A stretch of 64,000 nucleotides of DNA from Pararhodobacter sp. GTDB lineage: Bacteria > Pseudomonadota > Alphaproteobacteria > Rhodobacterales > Rhodobacteraceae. The DNA is taken from the NCBI RefSeq assembly GCF_034676545.1, contig NZ_JAUCBZ010000011.1:107300-171299 (forward strand). The letters run 5' to 3'. The notes under the pieces are model-generated. The model did not search any database and was not told where the DNA came from. It was given only the letters and a program-made list of their open reading frames with translations. Positions 1-7,101 of this stretch are shown here, piece by piece (within the stretch, counting starts at the first letter, position 1; each line of letters begins with the position of its first letter). The position numbers were made by a program, and so were the translations under genes.

Positions 1-54
1 GAACATCCGAGTCCGATAAGCAAAGTTATGTAATATATTGATTTCATTTGGTAA

Positions 55-2397
55 TCATTCCTTCCAGAATTTGGGCCGCGCGGCATAGTCAGCGCCGAAG
101 GCATTGATCCCGGCCTGACCGCCGCCAAGCGCTGTCAGCAAAGGCCCGAGCGCCTTCAGATCGACGTTCAGAACGGTCGAACCGCGTGGGGAGCGCGACA
201 GAACCAGCCGCTGGCCTGGGATCGGGTTCAGGACGAAGTCGAGCTCGCCATCGGTCAGGCGGAAACTTTCGTAGTCGGCCGAGGCCGCCTCGCCGTTCGG
301 GAACAGGAGCTGGTTCGGCAGCGCTTCCAGGATCGACCGGGCTTTCGATCCCCGGATCTGGCTTGGGAACTGGGTCATCATGACGACGACCACATTCTTC
401 TTCCGGGCCGTCACCAGCCATTCGGCGAGCTTCTTCGCGAAGTATTCGTCGTCGAGGACCTTCCAGGCCTCGTCGATCAGGATCAGCGTCGGGCGCTTTT
501 CCTCGATCAGCATTTCGATGCGGCGGAAGAGATAGCCGAGGATCGCGGTGCGCTCGGTGCCGAGATCGAGGATTTCGGTGAGATCGACCGCCGTCACATC
601 ATGGCTGGTGAAATCCACCACCGGCTCTTTCGCCTCTCCGAAGACCCAACCATAGCGGCCGTCCGGTCCCCATTCGCGGAGGCGCTGTGCCAGATCGAGG
701 CCATCACCGACATCGCCGAATAGCTCCTGGAAACTCTGGAAGTTCCGCAAACCCTCGCGTGCCTTGCCATTCTGCGCGATGGCAGACTTGAGCGCCTCGG
801 ACTGCAGCGGTGTCATGGGCCCGGAGCGGGATTCAAGGAGAGCAACCAGCCAGTCGAGAAGCCAGGCTTCCCCGCGCTCACCAGCCTCCGTCGCAAGTGG
901 GTTAAGTCCTGTCGGGCGTCCCGCGCGGACTTCGGCATAGCGACCCCCGAGGGCATGCACGGCCATCTTCAATCCGGCTTCCTTGTCGAAGATGATCGTC
1001 CGGCCCCCTACCCTTTGGGCCTGGGCGGCAAGGAAGGCGACGGTCGTGGTCTTGCCCCCGCCAGATTTTCCGAGAACGAGGGTATGGCCGTTGGTCGGCT
1101 CCGCAGTCGGGTCCCCTGGCTCATGGAAGCTGAAACGGTGGAGTGATCCCTGCAGCGTCTGGAAAGCAGTGATCGGCGTCGCCCAAGGCAGGCGCGCCTT
1201 TTCCGTGCCGGTGTCCGCGGCATGAAGGGCCGCCATGTCCGCGAAATTGATCGACGACACTGTCATGTCGCGCGCCCGGTAGTCCATGTTGCCGGGATGC
1301 ATGGCGAAGAAAGCCGCTTCGAGCGCCGTGACCTCGCGCACGAGCCGCATGCCATTCTGATGCGCGATGCCGCGGATGCGGGCGACCTCAGAGTCGAGCG
1401 CGGTTTCGGTTTCCGCAAAGACCGTGATTGTCATCTGATGCACGCCAAAACCCAGCGTCCCGCTCTCGGCTTTGTCGGCCGCCTCGAAAAGCTGCGCCTC
1501 AACTGTGGCAGCGATATCCTCGGCCGAGCGCATTTGCGCGACGCGGCGTTTCACCCGCTCGGCGATACTGCCGCGCTCGATGGGCGTGTAGCTGTGGGTG
1601 ATGATCGTGTCCTGCGCGGCCCCAAGAGCATCAAGCATTCCGGGCCAGGTCGCATTGGCATAGGATTTGACATAGAGGACGGCGGCGAGTTTTGGGGTGG
1701 ACGTCCCCTCTTCGATTTCGACCACGCCCTTGCCAAACTGCACGGATGCACCGGCGGCGTCTTCCGCAAGGAGGCAGTACGGGCTGCGCGGATGGTCCCG
1801 CAACTCACCGGTCAGAAGCGAGGCGTAAAAGCCGATCAGGCTTCCATCACTGATCTTCATCCTGCGGGTCTTGATGCCAAGACCGGTCTCAAGGATGGAG
1901 GCCACCTCGCGCAGTTCTTCCAGACGGCGGGCGGTGTCTTCGCCCCAGACCCGGGCCGCGGCCTTGCCGAACAATGGCACGGCCAGCGGCGCCACTTGCC
2001 GCCGGACGACCGTCAGGATCAGCACCGAGTCCTGCAGATTGCGGCGTGTAAGCTCCCGGCTCCAAGCCTTGTCGATGTCGGCCGCAAAGCTGAGCCCATG
2101 GATGGGCACGATGCCGGTGTCCGCTGGTCGCATCATCCGGTGCAGATAGAAGGTGAACCGCTCGTCGAGCGTGTCGAGGAGATGCGCAAATCCCGCCCGA
2201 AGGGCTGAGACCGCAGCCGCGCCTGACGTGACGCCGTCGATGCCCGTCACTTCAAGTGACAGCATCAGCGCATTGTCCCGGGTTCGGACGACCTCGTCAT
2301 CAAGCTCGATGACGTAAGGCAGATGGGCATAGATCTTAGGGCTGGCCGGGATCAACCGCCCTGCCCTGCCCTTTGGCTGGTCCCGCTCAAGAAACAT
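55..2397 (-). CDS. virB4: VirB4-family T4SS ATPase, first copy
   Basis: Cytoplasmic/inner-membrane ATPase that powers pilus assembly and substrate transfer in a VirB-type secretion system. The 780-aa protein has a Walker A motif (GKSGGGKTTT) near residue 443 and a Walker B-like stretch (TLILIDEAWKVLDD) near residue 635, the usual VirB4/TrbE order, and full family length. The ATG at 2397 overlaps the end of the upstream VirB3 gene. A second, clearly diverged VirB4 lies at 37724-40120, so the window carries two paralogous systems. The stop is only 54 bases from the left edge, so any following virB genes would lie outside the window. Confidence 0.95.
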   Translation of the reverse strand: MFLERDQPKGRAGRLIPASPKIYAHLPYVIELDDEVVRTRDNALMLSLEVTGIDGVTSGAAAVSALRAGFAHLLDTLDERFTFYLHRMMRPADTGIVPIHGLSFAADIDKAWSRELTRRNLQDSVLILTVVRRQVAPLAVPLFGKAAARVWGEDTARRLEELREVASILETGLGIKTRRMKISDGSLIGFYASLLTGELRDHPRSPYCLLAEDAAGASVQFGKGVVEIEEGTSTPKLAAVLYVKSYANATWPGMLDALGAAQDTIITHSYTPIERGSIAERVKRRVAQMRSAEDIAATVEAQLFEAADKAESGTLGFGVHQMTITVFAETETALDSEVARIRGIAHQNGMRLVREVTALEAAFFAMHPGNMDYRARDMTVSSINFADMAALHAADTGTEKARLPWATPITAFQTLQGSLHRFSFHEPGDPTAEPTNGHTLVLGKSGGGKTTTVAFLAAQAQRVGGRTIIFDKEAGLKMAVHALGGRYAEVRAGRPTGLNPLATEAGERGEAWLLDWLVALLESRSGPMTPLQSEALKSAIAQNGKAREGLRNFQSFQELFGDVGDGLDLAQRLREWGPDGRYGWVFGEAKEPVVDFTSHDVTAVDLTEILDLGTERTAILGYLFRRIEMLIEEKRPTLILIDEAWKVLDDEYFAKKLAEWLVTARKKNVVVVMMTQFPSQIRGSKARSILEALPNQLLFPNGEAASADYESFRLTDGELDFVLNPIPGQRLVLSRSPRGSTVLNVDLKALGPLLTALGGGQAGINAFGADYAARPKFWKE

Positions 2398-2653
2398 GGC
2401 GCCGCCTGCGGTTCAGGATGGCAAGCGGCGTGGTTTCGATCATGACCGCAAGTACATGGTGGCCGTTCGGGTTGATTTTTGCGGACGCGCGGGCAACTCC
2501 GTACCAGACCGGGGCGGTCAGGAACCACCAGACCGGCTTGAAGAGGATGAAGGGCAGCACGGTCATCGCTCCCACTGCCATGGCATAGGGCATCGGCAGG
2601 CCGAGAAACTTGGCTTGCCGCGAAAGCCCGAGGATGACCGCGCTTTTCTCCAT
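2387..2653 (-). CDS. virB3: VirB3-like T4SS inner-membrane protein, first copy
   Basis: Small inner-membrane component that partners VirB4 in T4SS assembly. The 88-aa protein has the VirB3 pattern: a short cytoplasmic N-terminus with a GLSRQAKFLGLPMPYAM-type segment, one or two hydrophobic stretches (about residues 25-55), and a basic tail (RRRR). It sits between the VirB2-like and VirB4 genes and overlaps virB4 by 11 bases, as expected for coupled translation. The counterpart at 40110-40388 shares length, order and the GLP-MYAM core. Confidence 0.88.
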   Translation of the reverse strand: MEKSAVILGLSRQAKFLGLPMPYAMAVGAMTVLPFILFKPVWWFLTAPVWYGVARASAKINPNGHHVLAVMIETTPLAILNRRRRHVS

Positions 2654-2666
2654 CTACCGCCCCCGA

Positions 2667-2966
2667 TCAGCTGAAGGAAGAGCGGAGATTGGCAACGATG
2701 GTCGGCCCTGCGAACACCAGAAACGCCCCCACGACAACCAAGGCCACCCATGCCCAGCTGATGCGATTGAACGCCGCGAGGAAGCCGGTCACCACAAAGG
2801 CAATGCCGAAGAAGGCAGTCGCAAACACGCCCCGGAAAGATGCGAGAAGGCCGGTCGCGACCCTTTCAGCTTTCGTGAACACAACTTGTGCCGCAGCGGG
2901 TTCTGCCTGAGCCAGCAACAGGGTGCAAAAGGTCAGGCCCAGAAGAGCCAGTGTGGAAGTGCGCAT
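2667..2966 (-). CDS. virB2: VirB2-like pilin subunit, first copy
   Basis: Putative major pilin of the conjugative T4SS. The 99-aa protein begins with a signal peptide ending near AAA/AQ (residues 1-27), followed by two hydrophobic segments separated by a short polar loop (about 45-65 and 70-90), the standard VirB2/TrbC layout. It lies directly upstream of virB3 and virB4 on the same strand. Sequence alone does not distinguish a true pilin from another short two-helix T4SS protein, but order and topology agree. Confidence 0.85.
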   Translation of the reverse strand: MRTSTLALLGLTFCTLLLAQAEPAAAQVVFTKAERVATGLLASFRGVFATAFFGIAFVVTGFLAAFNRISWAWVALVVVGAFLVFAGPTIVANLRSSFS

Positions 2967-2986
2967 AGTTTGGTTTGTCCTTTTGA

Positions 2987-3670
2987 TCAGAGATCGGCGA
3001 GGAGGCGGTCGTAAGCCGCCATCACCTTTACGATGTGGGATTGGGTTTCGTCATAGGGCGGGATGCCGTCATACTTGCGCACGGCTTCCGGCCCAGCATT
3101 ATAGGCGGCAAGCGCAAGCTCGAGGCTGCCGAACTCGGCCATCTGCTCAAGAAGGTAGCGCGCACCACCGTCAAGGTTTTCGATGGGGTCGGCCGGATCG
3201 ACGCGCAGATAGTCCGCTGTTCCGGGCATCAGTTGCGCGAGGCCAAGGGCGCCGGCATGGCTCACCGCCCCTTGGGTGTAATTGCTCTCGACCTTGATCA
3301 TCGCCTGAAAAAACGCGGCCCATTCGGCCGGTGACAGGTCGATGGCGGCCAGAGCCGGATCGTCCTGATAGCGCGCGGCGATCAGCCGGATCGAGGGCAA
3401 CACTTCCGCGGGTGCTGCGACACCCTTTGTGCTATAGGAGACCTTCTCCCCCTCCCGTTCCCGGGGTTCTTCTTCGGGCTCCGGGCGAACATGAACGATC
3501 AGCTTCCCCTGCCCGTCGTAGTGCAGGACGGATGTATCGAGTGCGGCAAGCTCGATCTCTGCCCCCTGCCCTTCCCGTTCATTCCACCGGATCACCTCGG
3601 CCTGCGAGGCTCCGCATGCCGCGCCGGACATCGCCAGCGACAGCAGGCACGTCGAGATGATCGAGGGCAA
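2987..3670 (-). CDS. virB1: VirB1-like lytic transglycosylase, first copy
   Basis: Periplasmic peptidoglycan-cleaving enzyme that opens the wall for T4SS assembly. The C-terminal half has the SLT/goose-lysozyme-like pattern: a catalytic Glu context (MIKVESNY), then [13 protein letters not shown] and the AYNAGP motif. The start is uncertain. I chose a TTG at 3670 because it gives a hydrophobic signal sequence ([19 protein letters not shown]); an ATG at 3631 would lack it. The longer open frame upstream only shadows the neighbouring gene. It overlaps the end of the preceding 112-aa gene and is followed by virB2. Confidence 0.82.
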   Translation of the reverse strand: MPSIISTCLLSLAMSGAACGASQAEVIRWNEREGQGAEIELAALDTSVLHYDGQGKLIVHVRPEPEEEPREREGEKVSYSTKGVAAPAEVLPSIRLIAARYQDDPALAAIDLSPAEWAAFFQAMIKVESNYTQGAVSHAGALGLAQLMPGTADYLRVDPADPIENLDGGARYLLEQMAEFGSLELALAAYNAGPEAVRKYDGIPPYDETQSHIVKVMAAYDRLLADL

Positions 3671-3917
3671 GTTTGCCGAAGGCGAGGCCGAACATCCCGA
3701 TCGGCGAGTTGACGATCCGTTCCCGTGCAAGGGCCGTGACCAGCATGAAGCGTTCGCCTGAGGCGTTGACGACATAGAACAGCCACTCGCCGGAAAAGCG
3801 CCCCTCGGGGTCCGGAGCTGACACACACTCGATCTCAACCGTTGCTCCTTCCGTTGCCGCCATCTTGCGGAAATCGCGTTCCAGCAAGACGGGCAAAGCA
3901 CGTCTTCTTGTCGTCAT
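3579..3917 (-). CDS. Small conserved protein upstream of VirB1, first copy
   Basis: A 112-aa protein of unknown function, first gene of the leftward T4SS operon. The ATG at 3917 (MTTRRRAL...) is chosen because it opens the region resembling the 119-aa gene at 41418-41777. Both carry a W-x-V-x-x-A-x-G core followed by a MLVT segment, and both sit immediately before a virB1-like gene. No signal peptide or membrane segment is evident, so it is probably cytoplasmic. A regulatory or chaperone role in T4SS expression is only an inference from position. Confidence 0.7.
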   Translation of the reverse strand: MTTRRRALPVLLERDFRKMAATEGATVEIECVSAPDPEGRFSGEWLFYVVNASGERFMLVTALARERIVNSPIGMFGLAFGKLALDHLDVPAVAGDVRRGMRSLAGRGDPVE

Positions 3918-4211
3918 GGGTTCCCCTCGGGTTCGATCTGTCGGGGATCGTTGTAACGGAAAGTTTTCCGTGCGGCGATGCCTAACAGAAAGTCTGGCGT
4001 ATACAACGTAAAAATGACAAACACGATAAAATAAGTCTTCAGTTGCGATCGACAACGGTCGCACCTCGTCGGCCAGACGAGCGGGCGGATGCCGGAGGAA
4101 GGATCAAAAGTGTCGATGAAATCCGATGGCCGAAATGCTTCGCACGACCAACGAAACAAGAGAAATAGCGCCCCGTTTCCGGTGCCGATCAGCGCGCTGC
4201 ATTTACGTCAG
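3918..4211. promoter_or_regulatory. Divergent promoter region of first T4SS locus
   Basis: An intergenic span of about 290 bases separates the leftward T4SS operon from the rightward secreted-protein genes. It contains an AT-rich patch around 3960-4035 that stands out from the GC-rich surroundings and would suit divergent promoters. I cannot assign exact -35/-10 elements. The second T4SS locus has the same divergent arrangement at 41778-41972. Confidence 0.4.
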
Positions 4212-4520
4212 ATGGGCGTGCTGCGTGTCGCATACGCCGTGGTAACGAGCGCCTTGTTCGGTGTGGCCCCGACCTCGGCACAACCTGAGGCGATTCGCTG
4301 TCTGCCTCCCGAAGCACCGATGACCGAGCTGCCGGCCGACGTCCTGGCCGAGTACCGCGCAGAAATCGCGGCCGAGTTCGAAGCGTATTTCTCGTCAGTC
4401 ACGGAACATATCGCCTGCCTCGATGAAGAGCGCGCCCGCGTCCTTGGCGAGGCCCGGGCGGCCACCGAGGCCTACGCCCGCCTCATCAACACCATCCCTG
4501 TCAGAAAGGATCTCCCGTGA
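4212..4520 (+). CDS. Small secreted protein divergent from T4SS, first copy
   Basis: Unknown function. From the ATG at 4212 the product has a signal peptide (MGVLRVAYAVVTSALFGVAPTSA) and a mature domain of about 80 residues with two cysteines (IRCLPP and HIACLDEERAR). A longer frame from 4089 exists, but only the 4212 start places the signal sequence at the N-terminus. The mature part resembles the 91-aa protein at 41973-42248 (FEAY...C-DEERAR...A-E-Y-R-I). Both are divergent from a virB1-4 block, which suggests a conserved periplasmic accessory of these T4SS loci. Confidence 0.72.
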   Translation: MGVLRVAYAVVTSALFGVAPTSAQPEAIRCLPPEAPMTELPADVLAEYRAEIAAEFEAYFSSVTEHIACLDEERARVLGEARAATEAYARLINTIPVRKDLP

Positions 4521-5155
4521 AACCTCACCTCCCCGCCCTGCTCCTTGGTCTCGGGCTTTCGACCGCCGCCGTCTCACCGGCTGCTGCCTATCCGGTAGAC
4601 TGCGCGATCCTGCTCTGTCTCGCGGGGGGCTGGCCGGCCTCCGCCGAATGCGCCCATGCACGGGCAGTATTCATTCGCCGCATCACACCCTGGCCGATTG
4701 AGCCGCCGCTGCAGATCTGGAACTGCCCGATGCGGGCGAGTTTCCGTGGGGAGGCGAAACCGTTGGAGCGCTTGTTCGACATCGGCGTTCGCATTGAACC
4801 GGTGCCGTTCGTCTTGATTCCAGAAACACAGCTGAAGCTTCAGCTTGTCCAGAATCGGGCGGATGTCGACATCTCCGATACGGCGTTTGACTTCGTCCGG
4901 TCGATCCGGGTCTTTGAGATCACCTACCAGCAACGAAGGAACCAGCATGGCGACTGCAACAGCTGGGGCGTCGTGTACATGGGCACCTATGGCGCTCAGG
5001 GCGACTACAGCCGTCGCCGGAGCAGCGTTTCTGCCGTTCCGGCCGCCTCAGTTCTCGCTGTGCCGGCGGACTGCCGCGACTATCGGCACCGGTCAGTCTT
5101 CGTTGAGTGGCGCGACTATGAAGGCAGCTATGGACATGAAGAGGTTCACTACTGA
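4517..5155 (+). CDS. Secreted cysteine-containing protein of conjugative locus, unknown function
   Basis: A 212-aa protein with a signal peptide ending near SPAAA (residues 1-24) and several cysteines early in the mature part (VDCAILLC, SAECAHA, WNCPM), plus a C-terminal EWRDYEG segment. It overlaps the preceding gene by four bases (ATGA), so the two are probably co-translated. I do not recognise a characterised family; linkage suggests a periplasmic or outer-membrane role in conjugation. The second T4SS locus has no equivalent after its small secreted protein. Confidence 0.7.
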   Translation: MKPHLPALLLGLGLSTAAVSPAAAYPVDCAILLCLAGGWPASAECAHARAVFIRRITPWPIEPPLQIWNCPMRASFRGEAKPLERLFDIGVRIEPVPFVLIPETQLKLQLVQNRADVDISDTAFDFVRSIRVFEITYQQRRNQHGDCNSWGVVYMGTYGAQGDYSRRRSSVSAVPAASVLAVPADCRDYRHRSVFVEWRDYEGSYGHEEVHY

Positions 5156-5240
5156 GCCCTGAACGACCTCTCTCCGCCGAAACGATCGAAAGACGCGGCT
5201 CCTAGAAACAGAAACGACGCCAGACCATAGGCCTGACGCC

Positions 5241-5276
5241 GCGCTGAATTCCCTCGTGGTAGTGGGAATTTAGCGC
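5241..5276. promoter_or_regulatory. Inverted repeat upstream of HTH gene
   Basis: Arms GCGCTGAATTCCC (5241-5253) and GGGAATTTAGCGC (5264-5276) pair at 12 of 13 positions around a 10-base loop. It lies about 95 bases before the HTH gene start at 5372 and after the gene ending at 5155. No T-run follows, so an operator or structured leader fits better than an intrinsic terminator. Confidence 0.5.
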
Positions 5277-5371
5277 GAGCTTTGGGTCCGTTCAACCGGC
5301 AAATGCCTTTGCCGAAACGAAATTTTGCACGCCTCACGGTCTGGTGTCGCCCCAAGACGGAACGACACATC

Positions 5372-6214
5372 ATGGAACTCACGACCGGTGCCATCCTGCG
5401 CCGTATCACCGAAACGCCGCTCTCCACGGCGGCGCACAAGCTCGCGACGATCATCCTCGACGGGATCGCCTGGAAGGATGGCTACAACGGCCTGGAGCGC
5501 GGAACAGCCGCGTTCACGCTGGCGCATCTCGCCGAGAAGATGGGAGTGTCGCGTCAGCACCTCACGGCACTGTTGGTCGAGCTTGCGGCTTCAGGATTGG
5601 CGCTGGTCCGGTGGAAGCCAAACGGTAAGTTCGCGCCGTGGCTCTTCAGGTTTGGGGGGCACGAGGCTGCCGATGCGCCGCCAGATGTCGTGTCAGCCTC
5701 AGGCGACACATCACTATCTAGAGACTCTAAGAACAAAACTATCTTTGCAGGCAGGATCGACATTGATGCAGGGAGCAACGTTTATCGCACACCTTGGGCG
5801 GATCTGATCAAGGCTGCGAAAGCGTCGCTCGCCTGCTGGAACGTCGATGCGCAGGTCATCTGGGAGCGCTTCCTTGCGTTCAACAGAGCGCGCGGGAATG
5901 CAGCTGTGCCCGCGGGGTTTCTTCTGGGCTTCATGCGGCGGTGGCGCGCCTTGCCAGAAACGAAAGTGAAAGGCGCTGTGCACGTAGAGCCGAAGCGCGC
6001 GGCAACCCTGAAGGAACAGGAACTGCAGCGGCTGATTTCGGCTGCTCCGAGCAAGAATTGGCAGTTTCACGCATCTGATCTCTGCAGGCTTATTGGCAAA
6101 GCGGCCTACGATGCCCGGGTTATTAGAGTCGCTGAACAATTCGGATGCGCAAGGTTCGCGGCCATCCTTGCGGTCCATGGCTACGCGGTCATCGCGTCTG
6201 AGATATCGCGATGA
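5372..6214 (+). CDS. Winged-helix DNA-binding protein
   Basis: A 280-aa protein from the ATG at 5372 (MELTTGAILRRITE...). Residues about 20-85 form a helix-turn-helix with GVSRQHLTALLVELAASGL as the probable recognition helix. The C-terminal half (IWERFLAFNRARGN..., LLGFMRRWRAL) is not recognised. An upstream in-frame start at 5282 would add 30 residues with no family-like content. It follows the secreted-protein genes but is separated by an inverted repeat and probably has its own promoter. A regulatory role is inferred; a plasmid-replication role cannot be excluded. Confidence 0.65.
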   Translation: MELTTGAILRRITETPLSTAAHKLATIILDGIAWKDGYNGLERGTAAFTLAHLAEKMGVSRQHLTALLVELAASGLALVRWKPNGKFAPWLFRFGGHEAADAPPDVVSASGDTSLSRDSKNKTIFAGRIDIDAGSNVYRTPWADLIKAAKASLACWNVDAQVIWERFLAFNRARGNAAVPAGFLLGFMRRWRALPETKVKGAVHVEPKRAATLKEQELQRLISAAPSKNWQFHASDLCRLIGKAAYDARVIRVAEQFGCARFAAILAVHGYAVIASEISR

Positions 6215-6613
6215 GAAGAGAAACTCCGAATTCTAATTCATCGTGGCCACGGTAAGCAGTCGTTGACCAGCTTTTTGGTTTGAGCGATTGCTTGTTACGT
6301 GACGTCTCGCGCCGGTCAGGAGGGAAAAAAGAACGACTGGTGCGTTAGTCAGACATGATTCGACCACTACTGCTCTGCACGCCAGGAACCGAAAGTAAAT
6401 GATGTAGATCTCATCATTCACCGCACCCGACCTTCTTGCAAGATTCGAAAGTACCAAGGTTAACAGACTGGAGAAGATGGCAGGACTTGCCAAACCGGGA
6501 ACCAGTCAAAGTTTTGTTGCGACTTGGCGCGTATATGTCCAATAGATGAAGCACACCGCGATCTCGCGCCGACGCCGCTCCGGCATCAACCGCACGCGCG
6601 CTTTTGGCGGCCG
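6215..6613. other. Intergenic region, nothing recognised
   Basis: About 400 bases with no convincing gene. Short open frames occur but lack ribosome-binding sites and family resemblance, and base composition is lower in GC than the flanks. It separates the HTH gene from the terminus of the leftward MerR gene and may mark a junction between acquired segments. Confidence 0.5.
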
Positions 6614-7051
6614 TCAATTCGGCTCAGGCTCGGGGTGGCGGTGATCAGCAGAGCATAGGGAATGGTCGCCCAGCACTTCGATCACCCGGCAATCGGCGAT
6701 TTTCCCGCCTGCGCATTGCACGACCATGCGTTCCAGTTCACTTTTCAACGCCGTCAGCCTCGCAAGACGGCTTTCGACCTCAGCCAGTTGCGCCTTGGCG
6801 ATGGCATCGGCGCCGGCACAGGATTGGTCGGGCTTGTCCGACAGGCTGAGGAGGTCGCGGATTGCCTCGAGGCTGAAGCCCAGGTCTCGGGCGTGGCGGA
6901 TGAAGGCCAGCCGTTCCAGCGCTTTGCGGCTGTAAAGCCGCTGGTTACCTGAGCTACGCTCCGCTTCGGGCAAAAGGCCGATCTGCTCGTAGTAGCGAAT
7001 CGTCGGAACCTTCACCCCGGCGGCTTCGCCCAATTTTCCGATGGTCAGCAT
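6614..7051 (-). CDS. MerR-family metal-responsive regulator (ZntR/CadR-like)
   Basis: A 145-aa transcriptional activator/repressor, divergent from the metal ATPase it probably controls. The N-terminus has the MerR winged helix (IGKLGEAAGVKVPTIRYYEQIGLL), then a dimerisation helix and a metal loop. Cysteines at 78, 113, 121 and 133 and a His-containing tail follow the ZntR/CadR/PbrR pattern rather than the CueR CxC-only pattern, suggesting Zn(II), Cd(II) or Pb(II). The ATG at 7051 is 51 bases from the start of the ATPase gene, with a MerR-type promoter between. Confidence 0.9.
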   Translation of the reverse strand: MLTIGKLGEAAGVKVPTIRYYEQIGLLPEAERSSGNQRLYSRKALERLAFIRHARDLGFSLEAIRDLLSLSDKPDQSCAGADAIAKAQLAEVESRLARLTALKSELERMVVQCAGGKIADCRVIEVLGDHSLCSADHRHPEPEPN

Positions 7052-7101
7052 CAGATTCCTCTTGAAGCTATAGTTGCTAGAGACATTAAGTTACTGATTC
7101 G
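7052..7101 (+). promoter_or_regulatory. MerR-type promoter/operator for the P-type ATPase
   Basis: A -35-like TTGAAG at 7062-7067 is followed after 18-19 bases by a weak -10 (TTAAGT/TAAGTT, 7086-7092). The long spacer holds CTATAGTTGCTAGAG (7068-7082), which resembles the dyad of cadA/zntA promoters controlled by MerR proteins. The overlong spacer is the hallmark of this class. The exact -10 is uncertain. Confidence 0.6.

Noticed and set aside
1222..2208. 328-aa open frame opposite the first virB4
   Set aside because: Reverse-strand shadow without supporting signals.
6233..6493. 86-aa minus-strand open frame between the HTH and MerR genes
   Set aside because: No start signal or domain; hydrophobic stretch appears by chance in lower-GC DNA.
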